DNA from: Lepisosteus oculatus
Taxonomy: Eukaryota > Chordata > Actinopteri > Semionotiformes > Lepisosteidae
NCBI RefSeq assembly: GCF_040954835.1
Contig: NC_090699.1
Coordinates: 17,415,817 to 17,479,816, forward strand
Length of the DNA: 64,000 nucleotides
Reading direction: 5' to 3'
The translations under genes were made by a program, and so were the position numbers. A model generated the notes under the pieces. It saw only the letters and a list, made by a program, of their open reading frames with translations, was not told the origin of the DNA and ran no database searches. Below, in pieces: positions 26,133-37,490 of this stretch. Every line of letters begins with the position of its first letter. The stretch's first letter is position 1.

Positions 26133-29100
26133 ATGGTCGTTTTGAAAGGAATACCGTCTATCATTTCTCCAGACCTGTTGTATGCGTTGGCGAAAATGGG
26201 TCACGGCGATGAGCTAGGTAAACGAGTGATTTCGCTCGGACAGTGCGCACGTACGGGCCTCTCAATGACAACAATATACAGGCTTATAACACGGCTACGG
26301 CAACTTTTTACTATACTTTACCCCACCGGTCTTAACTTACTTAAAATACTATACCGTAGCATGGGTGGGGGATGACTTCAGCTTACGTGCCTTTCATCAG
26401 AAATAAAAGCTGTAGAGAGAAGGAAAGTGAGCGCTTTGACTTGCCAGCTAACTTTGGACCCCGGTAGATGCGCATGCGTCTTAGATGTGCCATATTCGCT
26501 ATTTAAAGGCTTTCACCGCCCAGTCATTTCGCTCGATAGTTTCTTAGTGCCAGCACTTTTCTTTTAAAAGCCAAACTTCCTTCTCTTGCAACGATCCGAC
26601 AGAATAACTCAATGCTTGATAGCCCCTGGGACCCCCTTTGATATTATTGAAGTATAATGTCCCCAGTTATCACTGAAGGACAAACGCTCAACTGTAGTTA
26701 TAAAGGATTATGAATAAAACTGTACCGTTTCTGTTGCTATAAAGACACAAATCACAGTAAAATGTTTGCACCTGCTGAAGTCAACTGAAGTTTCTTGTTG
26801 TTAGCTTTGTCAACCAGGTAGAGGAAGTTTAATGTGTGGCCACTAAGAGCACCGTAGGTAACATACAGCAAACATGAGAGACCTGTACCAACAACCTTCC
26901 AGCTGCATTGTTAGAAAAAGAGATCCAGCAATCAGACTTTTAATGTAGAAAAGAGCAAAAGGAAGGTTGCAAACAAAACATCGTTCTGTCCACCTTACTC
27001 TGTTGATAGTTTAGTAAAGTCGGTCAACAACATTTATTCCAGCCCTGCCTAAATGGGTGCTTCTTAAAAACGAAGGTGTAGAAGACATTAAAACAATCTT
27101 TCAACGTCTCCCTTGTTTACTCCAGTGAATTGCAGGGAAAAAAAAACTTTTCTGGCTCAAAAACTGATTTGAAAAGCAAGAAAAATATGGCATTCCCCTT
27201 TTCTTTCCCTCTTCTGGTATCTTCATCTCAATTCGGATCAGGCCCTGCCGTGAAGCGTACAGTACATACCTTGCGGTGACATCTTTTCAGCAGGGAGCTG
27301 CAGGACTGGGATTTATTTTCTTCTTTCAGTTCTTGCAGATGCGAACTTTCCTACTTCCTCCTCGTGCCGGTGTGGGCCGGCTGAAATCAGGGCTGATGGT
27401 AAGGGAGCCCCTCTTGTCCTTTTCTTTCCCCAGCTGGTAGTTTCTGAGCTTGGTTGTGTGAAAGAAGGTCTTGGCGGGCCCAGCCTGTGGGATGTCTGTG
27501 TCAGACAGTGAAACTATCCTGAGGGGCGTGTGAATGGGGGAAAAAGGGGGCGTTTTTTTAAAAAGGTGCCATGAATTTGCACATATCAGTTTGCTTTGTC
27601 AGTTGCTCTCCTGATAAATTTCTTCCTACTGTAGGCCTGCGTATTCCAGAGCTCCTGGGAGCCATCTTGAAGCTGTTTCCACTCGACACTTGCGTCCCTT
27701 GTCCGGTAGGTTCGTACACAGGTCTGTCATTACAGCTCCTTTAGTGTCATTTGTTCTTTCCTGGTACTAAATAAAACAAGAGATGAACTGAATAATGACA
27801 CCATTAGCCTCATCTTTGGCTTTTGTATACAATGTTAATGATCTTATAAAGGTGGTCATTTAAAACGGTGCGTTTTAAGAATGATTTCTAAACTGCCACA
27901 TCAGCATGTCTTTTATGTGACCCACTTGATCTCCTGAATTTGAAGGGCCCAAATCTATCTGCAGCTCCTTCTGCAAATTTAGCTAGAGAGACAAATGGCT
28001 GTCAGTTGTCTTCCAGCAACACAGCCTGTCAGAGTCATTACTGCTCCATACACACTCCATACTCCACATACATTAACTCCTACACCACTACATACACGAC
28101 AGCTGAATGTAAGCCGAAATTGTACTTAAAACTGTACTAGTTGCACTATTTGCACTATTTATCAATCGCCGTATTATTTTTGCACGGTTCGCCGTATTAC
28201 TTTCGCACTGTTTTTGTCCTGTTTGTATACTCTCTCTGTTTTGTGTATAGTTTTTGACAATTTTGCACTGGCACCATACTGTTGTTTACACTGTTATTGT
28301 TATTGTCTTTCTGTCAATTCTCTTGTCTGCTGTTCTATTTATATACTGCACCTGAGAGACTACTGAGAAACACTTTTCACTATACTACGCACCCGTGTAA
28401 GTGTAATGACAAATAAAGTTGGAGTTCAAGTTTGCTGGTGGGTCAGTGAGTTTCAGTCAATCCCATGTGCCGCGGACCTTGGGTAAGCTGTGTTTAGAAA
28501 ACGCAGTCTGGCCACCTCTGTTTGCTCCCTTCATTCAAAGACCAAGGCAGTGGTCCCCCAGTATGAAAGTACAGTACGTGATTGCTGATCATCCAGCTTA
28601 TGACTTCCATATGTCAAAGTCGTGTTTAAATTGATCATCCCTGCAGGGGGGGTCTGAAGATTGAAATGTCATCTGCCAGCTCACACTAGCATCTCTGCAC
28701 TCGCACGAGCTAGAGGTGTCCGTTCCAGCCGCAAGACTAAAATGGTGCCACGAGTCCTCTGTGCACTGCTCGAGTCAGCGATGGCGCCCTGTCTCTAATG
28801 GCCAGCGTCTGTGTCTGCTGTGACAGGCGGCCGTGATGGACGTGGTGGACAGTGACAAGCAGAAAGGGGTGAAGGTGCATGTGTGGGACGTGTATCAGGA
28901 GCTTCTGCATCAAGCTGGATCGGATGTCAGTGAGTTACTATTATAGTGCAATCAGATGAGTCTAAGGGACTTCAGCTTTTATCAGCCTTTTGCAGCTTAA
29001 ATAAAATGCATCGTGTGCTTCTTGCTTAATATGTTGATGTAAATGCATGCTCCGGTTCAGTCATACTGTGAAGGATATCTGATACTGAATGGCCAGGTTT

Positions 29101-30451
29101 TTTCTCAGAAGCAGCTGTCTTTGCAGAAGACACAGAAGTCATAAGAACTGTTAGGAGGTGGTATATCAGCAAGGTTCCTGTAATTTGCAGTCCTTCATTT
29201 GGAGTAGAAGATGGTATTGTAGATAACAGGAGGCTTTTGGTAAGTGTGTCTGAGGGATCTGATTTCTTTCATTCCTCCAGAAACCTTTAGAAAAGCTGGA
29301 AAGGTTTGCATTTTATGAACGGGCTAAGAAAGCATTTGCTGTTGTCGCCACAGGGTAAGATTTATTTATTTTATTATAGGTTTTAAAAGAAGAAAATAAT
29401 AATTACTCTTCTTAGGTGTATTAAAGCTCATCATACTGGGCCTGTGCAGTAAACAAATGGAACAAAAGATTTTATTTGAGTTTTCTTTCAGTAATTCACT
29501 GAATTCCATGTTAAGCAATGTATGTGTCTAAACATCAAGTGAAGTTAACCCTTTACAATCAGGCCAGAGCAGGTAGTCACTTTTACTGAATGGTTCTGTG
29601 TATGAACGTCCAATAATAATAACAACAATAACAATAACAATAATAATTGCTTACACTTATATAGCGCTTTTCTGGACACTCCACTCAAAGCCCCTAGCTT
29701 TACAGGTAATGAGGACTCCCCTCCACCACCACCAGTGTGCAGCCCTACCTGGATGATGCAACGGCAGCCATAGTGCGCCAGAACACATCAGCTATCGGTG
29801 GGGAAGAGAGCAGAGTAATGAAGCCAATTTCTAGATGGGGATTATTAGGAGGCCATGACTGGTAAGGGCCAATGGGAAATTTGTCCAGGACGCCGGGGTT
29901 ACACCCCTACTCTTTTCGAGAAACGCCCTGGGATTTTTAAAGACCAAAGAGAGTCAGGACCTCGGTTTAATGTCTCATCCGAAGGACGGAAATATGGTCT
30001 TGTGCATAAATCCCAAATTAAAATCAGCCCGTTCAGGTAGCCCAAATGTTTGTTCATTGACTGGCTGCAAATGGTGAGAACAAGCATTACTTCCACATGT
30101 GAATGTCAAACATAGGCTCTGCTGCTGGTCAATACCCAGTTCAGCTGGTAGGTCCAGTCAGAATCGCCTGACCTTGCCTTATCAGAATTCCCTAGCCTGA
30201 AAAGAATAAACCATTGCTTTACTGGACATAGATTTTTAAATTTACCATTGAGAGATAATGAAAAACAGTATTCAGGGAATGTCATTGAAATAATAAAAAC
30301 TGGATATACTGTATAGGTCTTGATTTCCATGCAGTGAAACTTGATCTTTACTTACACAGCACCTTGTCTTGCATCTGTTCTCAGAGAGACCTCCTTGTAT
30401 GCTAACCTGATCATCAAGAAAGGTGTCATAGGAGCGGAAGACTCCTGCTGA
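26133..30451 (+). CDS. fuom: Fucose mutarotase (6 coding exons)
   Basis: Exons: 26133-26217, 27330-27398, 27635-27705, 28827-28925, 29281-29354, 30385-30451; GT-AG introns, 465 nt, 154 aa, the same length as human. The protein belongs to the RbsD/FucU family and interconverts alpha- and beta-L-fucose in the cytosol, feeding the fucose salvage route to GDP-fucose. Family landmarks: MVVLKGIPSIISPDLLYAL; KMGHGDELVLADANFP, with the conserved His and Asp of the active site; EIRADGLRIPELL; a variable middle (HVWDVYQELL); and the C-terminal FYERAKKAFAVVATGETSLY with conserved Tyr/Arg. For exon 4 I chose the donor gat|gtcagt because it keeps exon 5 (KPLEKLERF) in frame; the stronger-looking gtca|gtgagt four bases downstream would shift it. 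Same strand and order after ECHS1 as in human. Confidence 0.95.
28136..28435 (+). repeat. Probable LINE 3' end in fuom intron 3
   Basis: T/C-rich sequence with ttgcactatttgcactattt, a gtattactttcgcactg repeat, and an ending tgtaatgacaaataaagttgg. This is typical of the 3' UTR and tail of fish non-LTR retrotransposons (Rex/L2 type). No ORF remains. Confidence 0.4.
29612..29990 (-). repeat. 5S-derived SINE, 5' truncated, reverse
   Basis: AAT/AAC repeats, gcttacacttatatagcgc, tctggacactccactcaaag, then ggattattaggaggccatga and ttttcgagaaacgccctggg. It stops around 29990, before the CTCF-like and 5S-like parts. It lies in FUOM intron 5. Confidence 0.75.
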
Positions 30452-31432
30452 CTGGAAAACTGCCTGTGACCTCAAGCTCAGGGTCCCGGGACATCTTAAA
30501 AAAGTGAGGTTCTTGTCAGTCTGCAAGCAGGGAGAGGTTTTTTAAGAAAAGTTCATCTGGTCGGAACCCGAAACAAGGCAAACAGTTACCTGCACATTAA
30601 ATAAAATCAGTCTTTTAACATATTCAAGGGATGCACCAGTTTATACAGTATATACATATTGTAACATTGTTCAACAAAAGTTGTCTAATGCATTTGCAAT
30701 AAATGTTTAGCTTTCTGGGGGGCAAGAGTTTCACAGATGTATTGTGCATTTTTACTGTTCCATGCTGAGACACTGCTGCATGGCTGGAAGTCTGGAGCAG
30801 TGAGGGGGGTTCAGGTTGATGGCACATGGGGGGTCCTGACACATGGAACCTGTAGAGGGGTTGCATTTGAGCCTGAGGTCCCCAGGTGCATTACATGGGA
30901 AATACATGTGTAGAATAGTTGAGAAGTATTTAAAATAGAGAACTGGGGTGCAGGGAGCTCACAACAGGGCAGCTCTGGTGGGATCAGAAAAGCCCCGGGC
31001 AACACCAAGAACAATCTAAAACAACTCATCCATTCTTACACGCTTGTGCCACAAAGCTGAGTACGTTCAAACCAAAGCAAGTACAGACTGGTTCTAGCTG
31101 TATTTTTTATGAACGCTCTGGCTTCTTTTGAAAAATATGACAAACACATCAAAACGGTTAACAATAGCTTTTATTTTAGCCAATTTATGCAGAAGTGTTC
31201 CATGTTTAAAGAGGATTTCAGTTGGGATCTTACTCGGCCAAGCTTTCAGTGTGACAGAAGACAGTCGCCTGTGACGGGAGCGAGGTTCTCCCCATTAGAA
31301 AACAGCTCTTACAAACTAATCCTTCTTCTGCGCATTTAAAGACAAGTCAACCGAGTAGCTTTGGTTAGGCCTGTGATTTAGCATCAGTTATTCAGAAATG
31401 AAGCAGATGGAAGAGTGAACCAGCCCTGGTTT
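30452..31432. other. Convergent interval between fuom and the prap1-like gene
   Basis: Holds the 3' ends of both genes. Plus-strand AATAAA-like words near 30599 (attaaataaaatc) could serve FUOM. Minus-strand signals near 30700 (rc of atttattgc) could serve the PRAP1-like gene. No further coding exon seen. Confidence 0.35.
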
Positions 31433-34400
31433 TTAGACGCCGTGGTAGATGGGGTCCCGGTCTTCTTCTGGTTGGTGCTTCACCTCGTAGCTCACCGGTT
31501 CTGTCTGGACCGGTGGGTTGTGTCGCGGGCCAGGCTGGGGGGGGTGGTGTATGTGATCCACATCGTCTTCAGGTTCCTGGTTCTGCGAGGCGTACAGGCC
31601 CGCAAAGTCCCGGGGGAGGTGGAACTCTGCATCCTGAGGGGCCTGTGCGGAGTCTTGGGCTCTGGGAAAGGTGTGGTAAAGCTCGTCTGCCTCCTGGCGT
31701 CTCTCGGCAGCAGCGGCGTTCCTGATGCCCAGCTCGGGGGACTGCCGGGGCCCGAGGGCCTGCGCCAGGTGTTCGGCAGAGAAGGGGTGGTCCAGATCGT
31801 CCCTGTCCTCTTCGGCTTTGAGATGGGCCTGCTCCGTCACGTGTCTCACAGCCTTCCAGATTGCCATTCCAGGGTGGACATCCTCATCAGTTATCGCTAA
31901 CCCTTCCGGAGGTTCGATCTGCCTGATGTCCACAGACAGCTTCCCATCTAGATCTCTAGATGTATGAGAATAAAACAGGTTATCTCAATATGGCCTCCTT
32001 AAATATGTTCTGTTTTAAGAAAACCACCATTGAGGTGGCTGGCTGGCAAGAACATCATTTTAATATCATTGTCCTGACGTGGGATGTTATCACTGTTATT
32101 AATGACCAGGTTCTGTCACACTACATGGCTCGACCCAACTTCTAGTTGGAGAGCATGTCAAATTTCACGACTGCAGTTGCTGAATCTTGCTGCCTTTTCT
32201 GTCTAAGAGGGTTTCAAATTAAATGACTAGGAATCGCAGGAGGTGACAAATTACACGATTCCCTCACAACTTTTCATCACGGTTCCAAATCTCGTATTGC
32301 GCCGCGAAAGTACCGCGAGGTCGCCTCATTTTGGCAGCCAATCAACGTGGAGCACAACGGAATAAGAAGAGGAGCACCACACAGAAGTAAACAAACAACA
32401 AACACGAAACATCAAACAGACTTCTGTGCTGGCTCCAAAGTTTGACGAGCCTCTCCTCCATTTGCACCGTCCAAAACGCACGCTTTTCTTCCTTCCTTGC
32501 AGCCACCATTGTTCTTCACTGTTTGTGGGCGTTGTCTGTATTGTACTTCCGGATGAGCGCTCATTGGCTGTTGACTGCCGCAGACGCTAGAAACCACCCT
32601 TACGACTTGCGACTCGCCAGTTTCATTTTGTCGTAGCGAGTCGCAGGGAGTCGTAGGGGCTATTAAGAGCGGTATGACTGAGTCGCTGGGGGTGTCACAC
32701 TACACAACTGACGGTACTGACAGTCGCGCTGTGACTCTCTACAACTCGCTGTGATTTTCTCACGATTATGTAAAGGAAGGCTACGACTGAAAACCCTAGG
32801 AAAAGTCCTGTAGTGTGAGGCCGGCATAAGACAGCTCTCCAAGTCTTTGGCTTTCCTTGGGCTTGAAGAAGCAGAGTGACCAGCGAAGAGCAAAGATGCT
32901 GCTTTTCAACAGGAAGGCTTTAGGATTTATCACAGTAACTACCATGTGTTCTAACCATCTCAGTAAGGAATTAACACAGGGTAAATAAAAAACTTACAGC
33001 ACAACATCTTGATATTGACCAGGGTCCACTTCTTCCTGCAAAGATACGACAGTGTTAAAAAAACTGTTACCTTCATGTGACATTGCAACATGACTTCACA
33101 AATCAATTATGCTTCACAACTGAATGACTCACATGTGGAGTAAAAAAATACAATTGGTAGGAAATTAATACTGGATCCTGTCCTGAGTACAGAGAGCATG
33201 TAGTTTTATGCTCTTTCAAGAGTGGGCACTCAGCAGCTAAACACAGGTTTCTCAAACTGCTGTGTTTATACATTTCTGTAAAGCAAAAATCACTGTTGCT
33301 TAGACAGCATTTAAAAATATCGCAATTTTGTCTGCTTTCTCAAATTGACAGTCACAATTTTTATTAACCTAGTGATTAGGTACCAGTGATCCACATTGTC
33401 TTTCAACGTCTAGAAATTATAGAAGTATACTGCACTATACTGCTCGATTAATACATTATTAATTTCTTGCATTTACTGTATATAGCTGTGTATGAGGGAA
33501 CCTACTTCAAATTATAAAGACAATTTAATTTTCTACCTGAATTAAGGGAGTTGTTTACTTTAAAAAATCATCCTGGCCAAATTCCCCCCTGGGCCTTTAC
33601 CAATCATGGCCTCCTAATAATCCCCATCTCTGAACTGGCTTCATCACTCTGTTCTCTTCACCACTGAGAGCAGATGAGTGTACTGGTGTACTATGGCTGC
33701 CGTCATATCATCCAGGTAGATGCTGTGGTGGAGGGGAGTCCCTATTACCTGTAAAGTGCTTTGAGGGGAGTGTCCAAAAAAGCGTTTTATAAGTGTAAGG
33801 AATTATTATTATGAATACAATACCAAGATCATACCTACCCAGGTCAAATGTGGCCTAGCAGTGCTGGCACTGAGGAAGACAGAGATGGTGGACAAAAGGA
33901 AAAACCTGAAAGAAAATAAGGACAAAAGCAAAATAGGGATTATGAGGAACTTTTGTGTCTAAGTAACCTTTTGTAGTGCACAGTGGACTTTATAAATTAA
34001 ACTTCTAATTTGGCTCTTGCCTGATTACTAATTAAACTACTAATTTGCCTCTGTCTGCCAATCATGACTCAGTCATGTCAGTCATGCGTAAACAGTAGTA
34101 ACTGGGTGATCTTTATTGCTCAAGAAACACATGATTGTATCTTTTGCTTTCATGAAAGCTACATCTTTTTAATTGGCTAAACTTATTCTTAATCAACTCA
34201 CTTTGGTTAGTGTAACCCAACTCCATGCAAAAAACTGGCCACCCAGCCTGTTTCTGTAATCATTCCTTGATCTCAGTGTTTTGTTACAGCATAGAGCAAC
34301 ACTTCTCAATCATAATAGTGCTATAGTACAATGCTCTGGTATTCCAGTCTTGAATAAATCCTGTGTTTTAAGATAACCTTAATGTTTCTACCGTTTTTAC

Positions 34401-37144
34401 CAAAAAATGAACATATTTTTTTAGTCATACATTTCACCATACATTAAAATAAACAAGCAGTAAATTATTTTTGCATGATACGTTACTGGTAATTAACTAC
34501 AAACATCACTAAAACAGTCAAGTTTTAAATCTGTCCAATTAGTACAATGGTACTAAACAACACAATTGCACTAAATCAGTTCAATTTCCTATTAGTGTGG
34601 CAAAATTGTTAACTTCAATGTCTGATACAATAAATTATACAGTTATAAGTTCTAATTTCCATGTAGACAGTTTAACAATTATTATGAAAACTTATTTCAT
34701 TTTTGTTCAATATGCTACATTTGCTGATTATCATAGCTGAGTTTCTAAATAGGCAGTTTTGACAGACATTATGGGTCTTAATCCATCAGTTGCCAGCTGG
34801 TGGTTTATAAATAAAACAGACAAGGAGTTTCTGCTCTTGACAGTATGAGTATCTGTCAACCCCTAATTTGTCGTTGATTGTCAGTAAAATTATGGATAAA
34901 AGACGTTTTGGAGGATCATCACTTTTGGGTGCAGTTTTTAAATTATTTCTGAAAAAAATCCTACAATAAATTCTATATTCATATCTATTTAAAAATATCA
35001 TTTTCATCAGATATAAAGTTTATTGCATATATAGTAAATATAAGATTTATAAAAAACAAAAAAATCTAATGAAGCCACCTACGTATAATTCAAGCTGTCT
35101 TTTTTGTTTCTCTTGAACACATAACAAGACAGATGTAAATGCATTGTTACATCCCATTAAATAGAATAATGTAAAGATGTTGGTTTGCTTTGTAATTTTC
35201 ATTACAGTTTTTTCAAAGGCTTTAATGAGTAAGTATCTCTAAATGGAGTGGTCAGCTACAGAGGATATGAAAACGTTTTTAAAAATGTTGGTAGATGGTT
35301 TCTGGGTCTGTGTAAAAACCATAAGTTTAACTCTCAAACTAATCTGGGTAAATTTTAATGACAGAAGATTAGCTGGAAGTTAAAGAGTCATGTTTCCTTC
35401 CCTTGTCTTTCACTTCCACAGTCTAAAACAGAAATCGACTTTAAAATATCCTTACCTGAACATGGTTTCGTCTTGGATGTACCTGTTAGTTAACACAGAA
35501 GAAGGCAATCTGAACAATCTGGCCACAGAATAAAACCACAGTGCTATAAAACAGAGTAAAGGTCGTATAATAAAGACAGGTCTGGCACTTTGTACCTTCT
35601 TGTTAATTGTTTACTTTCTAAAACAGTGCAGGCTGACGCAGCTTACACGTAAGAGGAACAAGAAATGAATTTCTCATAATGCACATATACTGTACATTGG
35701 TTTTTATACTAATGCAACCTGCCGTTTTCACATTTCTTACTGAGCAATGCCATGGCACTGGCTTCTGAGAATACAGAAGCAGCAAATATTTTGATGCGTT
35801 AGGAGTTTCCCATATAATGAGGAAAGAGACAGAGAAAAGTATAAGGAGCACTAAAGGATTTGATTAAAAACAATTTTATTAAAGTGAAATATAATTAAAC
35901 GTACAAACCGACAGACAGGGTACTTGTCTTGTTGCCTGATCTCAGAAGCTCAGCAAAGCTGGACCTGGTCAGTAGTGGGGTGGGTCAGTACTGGACCTGG
36001 TCAGGACACTGCTGCTGTAAAGTGGTTGGTGGACCAGTAGGGGGCGCACTTCCCCCTGAACCAGAATTTCCCAACCAAAGCCCCAGTATGGTGATGGCAA
36101 ACCCTGTCCTGTAGGAGTCTCCACCCGTTCGATGAGACTTTAAACCAAGGTGCTTGATCAATAATGATCTCGTGGCACTGCTTGTAAGTATAGAGGTGTT
36201 AATCTTGGTGTCCAGTGTAAGTTCCACTCTGGGGTTGTGAAAGCTGAAGAAATTTCTCACTTTCCCACCTGGTGTGCCGTCTGTGTCCAGCTGGTGGTGC
36301 AGAACGGCTGCTGTGTGTCACTGGGGAGTGAGACCCCTCCTGTATGTGCAGCTCTCTGGGATGCTTTGGCATGATAAATGCTATATAAATGCAAAGAATT
36401 ACTATGAATTATTGGCAGCCATCCCTAATAATGTTACTTGCATGAATCCAGCTTGCTGACTGTGTGGTGTAGTCGTTAGGGCCCTGGCACAGTGACTGGA
36501 GGGCTGTGAATTCTGCTGAGAGAGTTGTGCTGTTTTGCAAGCGGTACTTTGCTCCGATGGCAGCAGTAAAATGCCAAGCCGTCTAAAGGAGTACAAATGT
36601 CAGCTGCCTTGGAACAAAGCACCAGGCCAATAAATTAATAATAACAGACAATAAACGAATGAGTGTTTTATGATATCGGAGTGGGGAGCTGTGCAGTGTG
36701 TGTTGGCTGTAAAGGACAACGTTAAGTTTGATTCCACAATGAAAAGTGGAAAGAAAAATCTCAACGATTCAGCCGTTGAGTAATCTTCAGAATTTACCTT
36801 CACTTCTGGTAATTATTTTAACTAACTCCTGAAACAAGTGTATCAATACTAGGTAAGGGAAAGAGCAGGGCTCCTGAACTCAAGATGTTGGATTGAAAGT
36901 GCAAACTAGGAATTATTGTCAGGGATCTTTCTCTGGGTGGATTTGGTAGATTAATTTACACCCTTTGTTCTGCTGACAGTAACTAACAAAAAATTATGAC
37001 GTTGGTTCTCCTAACACACACATAAGAGTGTGTGAGATGGGGCTCAGTAATTGCAGCCAGTCTCACCTTGCTATCTTTCCGTCGTGACTGAAACCGTAGG
37101 TCTGGGGAACTTTTCCTTTCGAAAATCTCTTCTGGTCCCCTGTC
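31433..37144 (-). CDS. prap1: Proline-rich acidic protein 1-like, 3' four coding exons (signal-peptide exon not found)
   Basis: Minus-strand exons 37144-37067, 35482-35456 (27 nt), 33035-32998 and 31955-31433. All have GT-AG borders, and the phases are compatible (0, 0, 2). The reading runs DRGPEEIFERKSSPDL..., VHPRRNHVQ, EEVDPGQYQDVVL, DLDGKLSVDIRQIEPPEG..., ending DPIYHGV. The last exon holds a repeated acidic motif: EEDRDDLDHPF, EADELYHTF, EDDVDHIHHPP, EEDRDPIYHG. The same D-x-[ILV]-[YHD]-H-[PTG] motif marks mammalian PRAP1, whose gene also sits next to FUOM in the same relative orientation. PRAP1 is a secreted, intrinsically disordered intestinal protein linked to lipid-transfer via MTTP in mammals; function here is inferred. 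The final exon is best supported; the three small ones are weaker. The first exon must lie above 37144. Confidence 0.7.
32222..32830. mobile_element. Non-autonomous DNA transposon copy 2, in prap1-like intron
   Basis: Begins gactaggaatcgcagg and ends near gaaaaccctaggaaaagtcc; shares its ends and the cgcgaaagtaccgcgaggtc block with 1-630. The interior contains cgtagcgagtcgcagggagt-type words in both orientations. Non-coding. Confidence 0.65.
33567..33813 (+). repeat. 5S-derived SINE, 3' half
   Basis: Starts at cctggccaaattcccccctg, includes ccaatcatggcctcctaata, and ends cctgtaaagtgctttgaggg, tataagtgtaaggaattatt. Confidence 0.75.
33820..35450. other. prap1-like intron, no feature recognised
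   Basis: AT-rich intronic sequence between exons 33035-32998 and 35482-35456 of the minus-strand gene. I see no gene or named repeat in it. Confidence 0.5.
35928..36395 (+). repeat. 5S-derived SINE, divergent subfamily
   Basis: The head ttgcctgatctcagaagctc, agcaaagctggacctggtca resembles 5S rRNA (gatctc...aagc). A tandem duplication of tcagtactggacctggtca follows, then the CTCF-like core at 36034-36049. The tail is ctctgggatgctttggcatg, atgctatataaatgcaaaga. It differs from the other copies in the middle, so it is a separate subfamily or an older copy. Confidence 0.6.
36665..36795 (-). repeat. Diverged single arm of the palindromic element
   Basis: On the minus strand: tctgaagattactcaacggc, tgaatcgttgaga, cacttttcattgtggaatca, gttgtcctttacagccaaca, gcacagctccccactc. 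The order matches one arm of the elements at 16537, 19496 and 52302, with many substitutions. Confidence 0.5.
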
Positions 37145-37319
37145 CTGTGAAGACGGATAAAATATTTAGAGAACATTTTGTGAAATTAGCATAACATGGA
37201 AAACTGAAACGGTAACGTGTTCGCTGTTGAGAAAAGTGTGAGAATAACACATTCGCACTTTTTGAGCTCACATGAGTGCCGTTTTAAATTAAAAGTCTGA
37301 GCTGTGCAGTAACTCCAGC

Positions 37320-37490
37320 AGCCAGCGTGCGCGGAGAGCGTCTTCCAGACGCCAGCCTCAGCTTCCTGAGCACCAGAGCACTGAAGACCGCATCACCACG
37401 GCAACCAGTCTCCTCCAGCATCCTCCTGCTCTCACGCACTGTAGAAGCACCGAGGGCGCATCTCTACCGTCTTCAGCACCAGCAACAACG
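37320..37490 (+). other. caly: Candidate noncoding first exon (caly)
   Basis: A locally GC-rich stretch (agccagcgtgcgcggagagc onwards) runs into a strong splice donor, caacaacg|gtaagtcatt. It has no start codon with a useful frame. The next plus-strand acceptor with a clear gene is the CALY exon beginning at 47396, whose ATG sits 15 nt inside the exon; an upstream untranslated exon is therefore required. The link over about 10 kb is inferred. It may share a divergent promoter with the minus-strand PRAP1-like gene. Confidence 0.4.

Noticed and set aside
31415-31967. Plus-strand ORFs of 161, 70 and 80 aa
   Set aside because: Antisense shadows of the PRAP1-like last exon, with no family signal.
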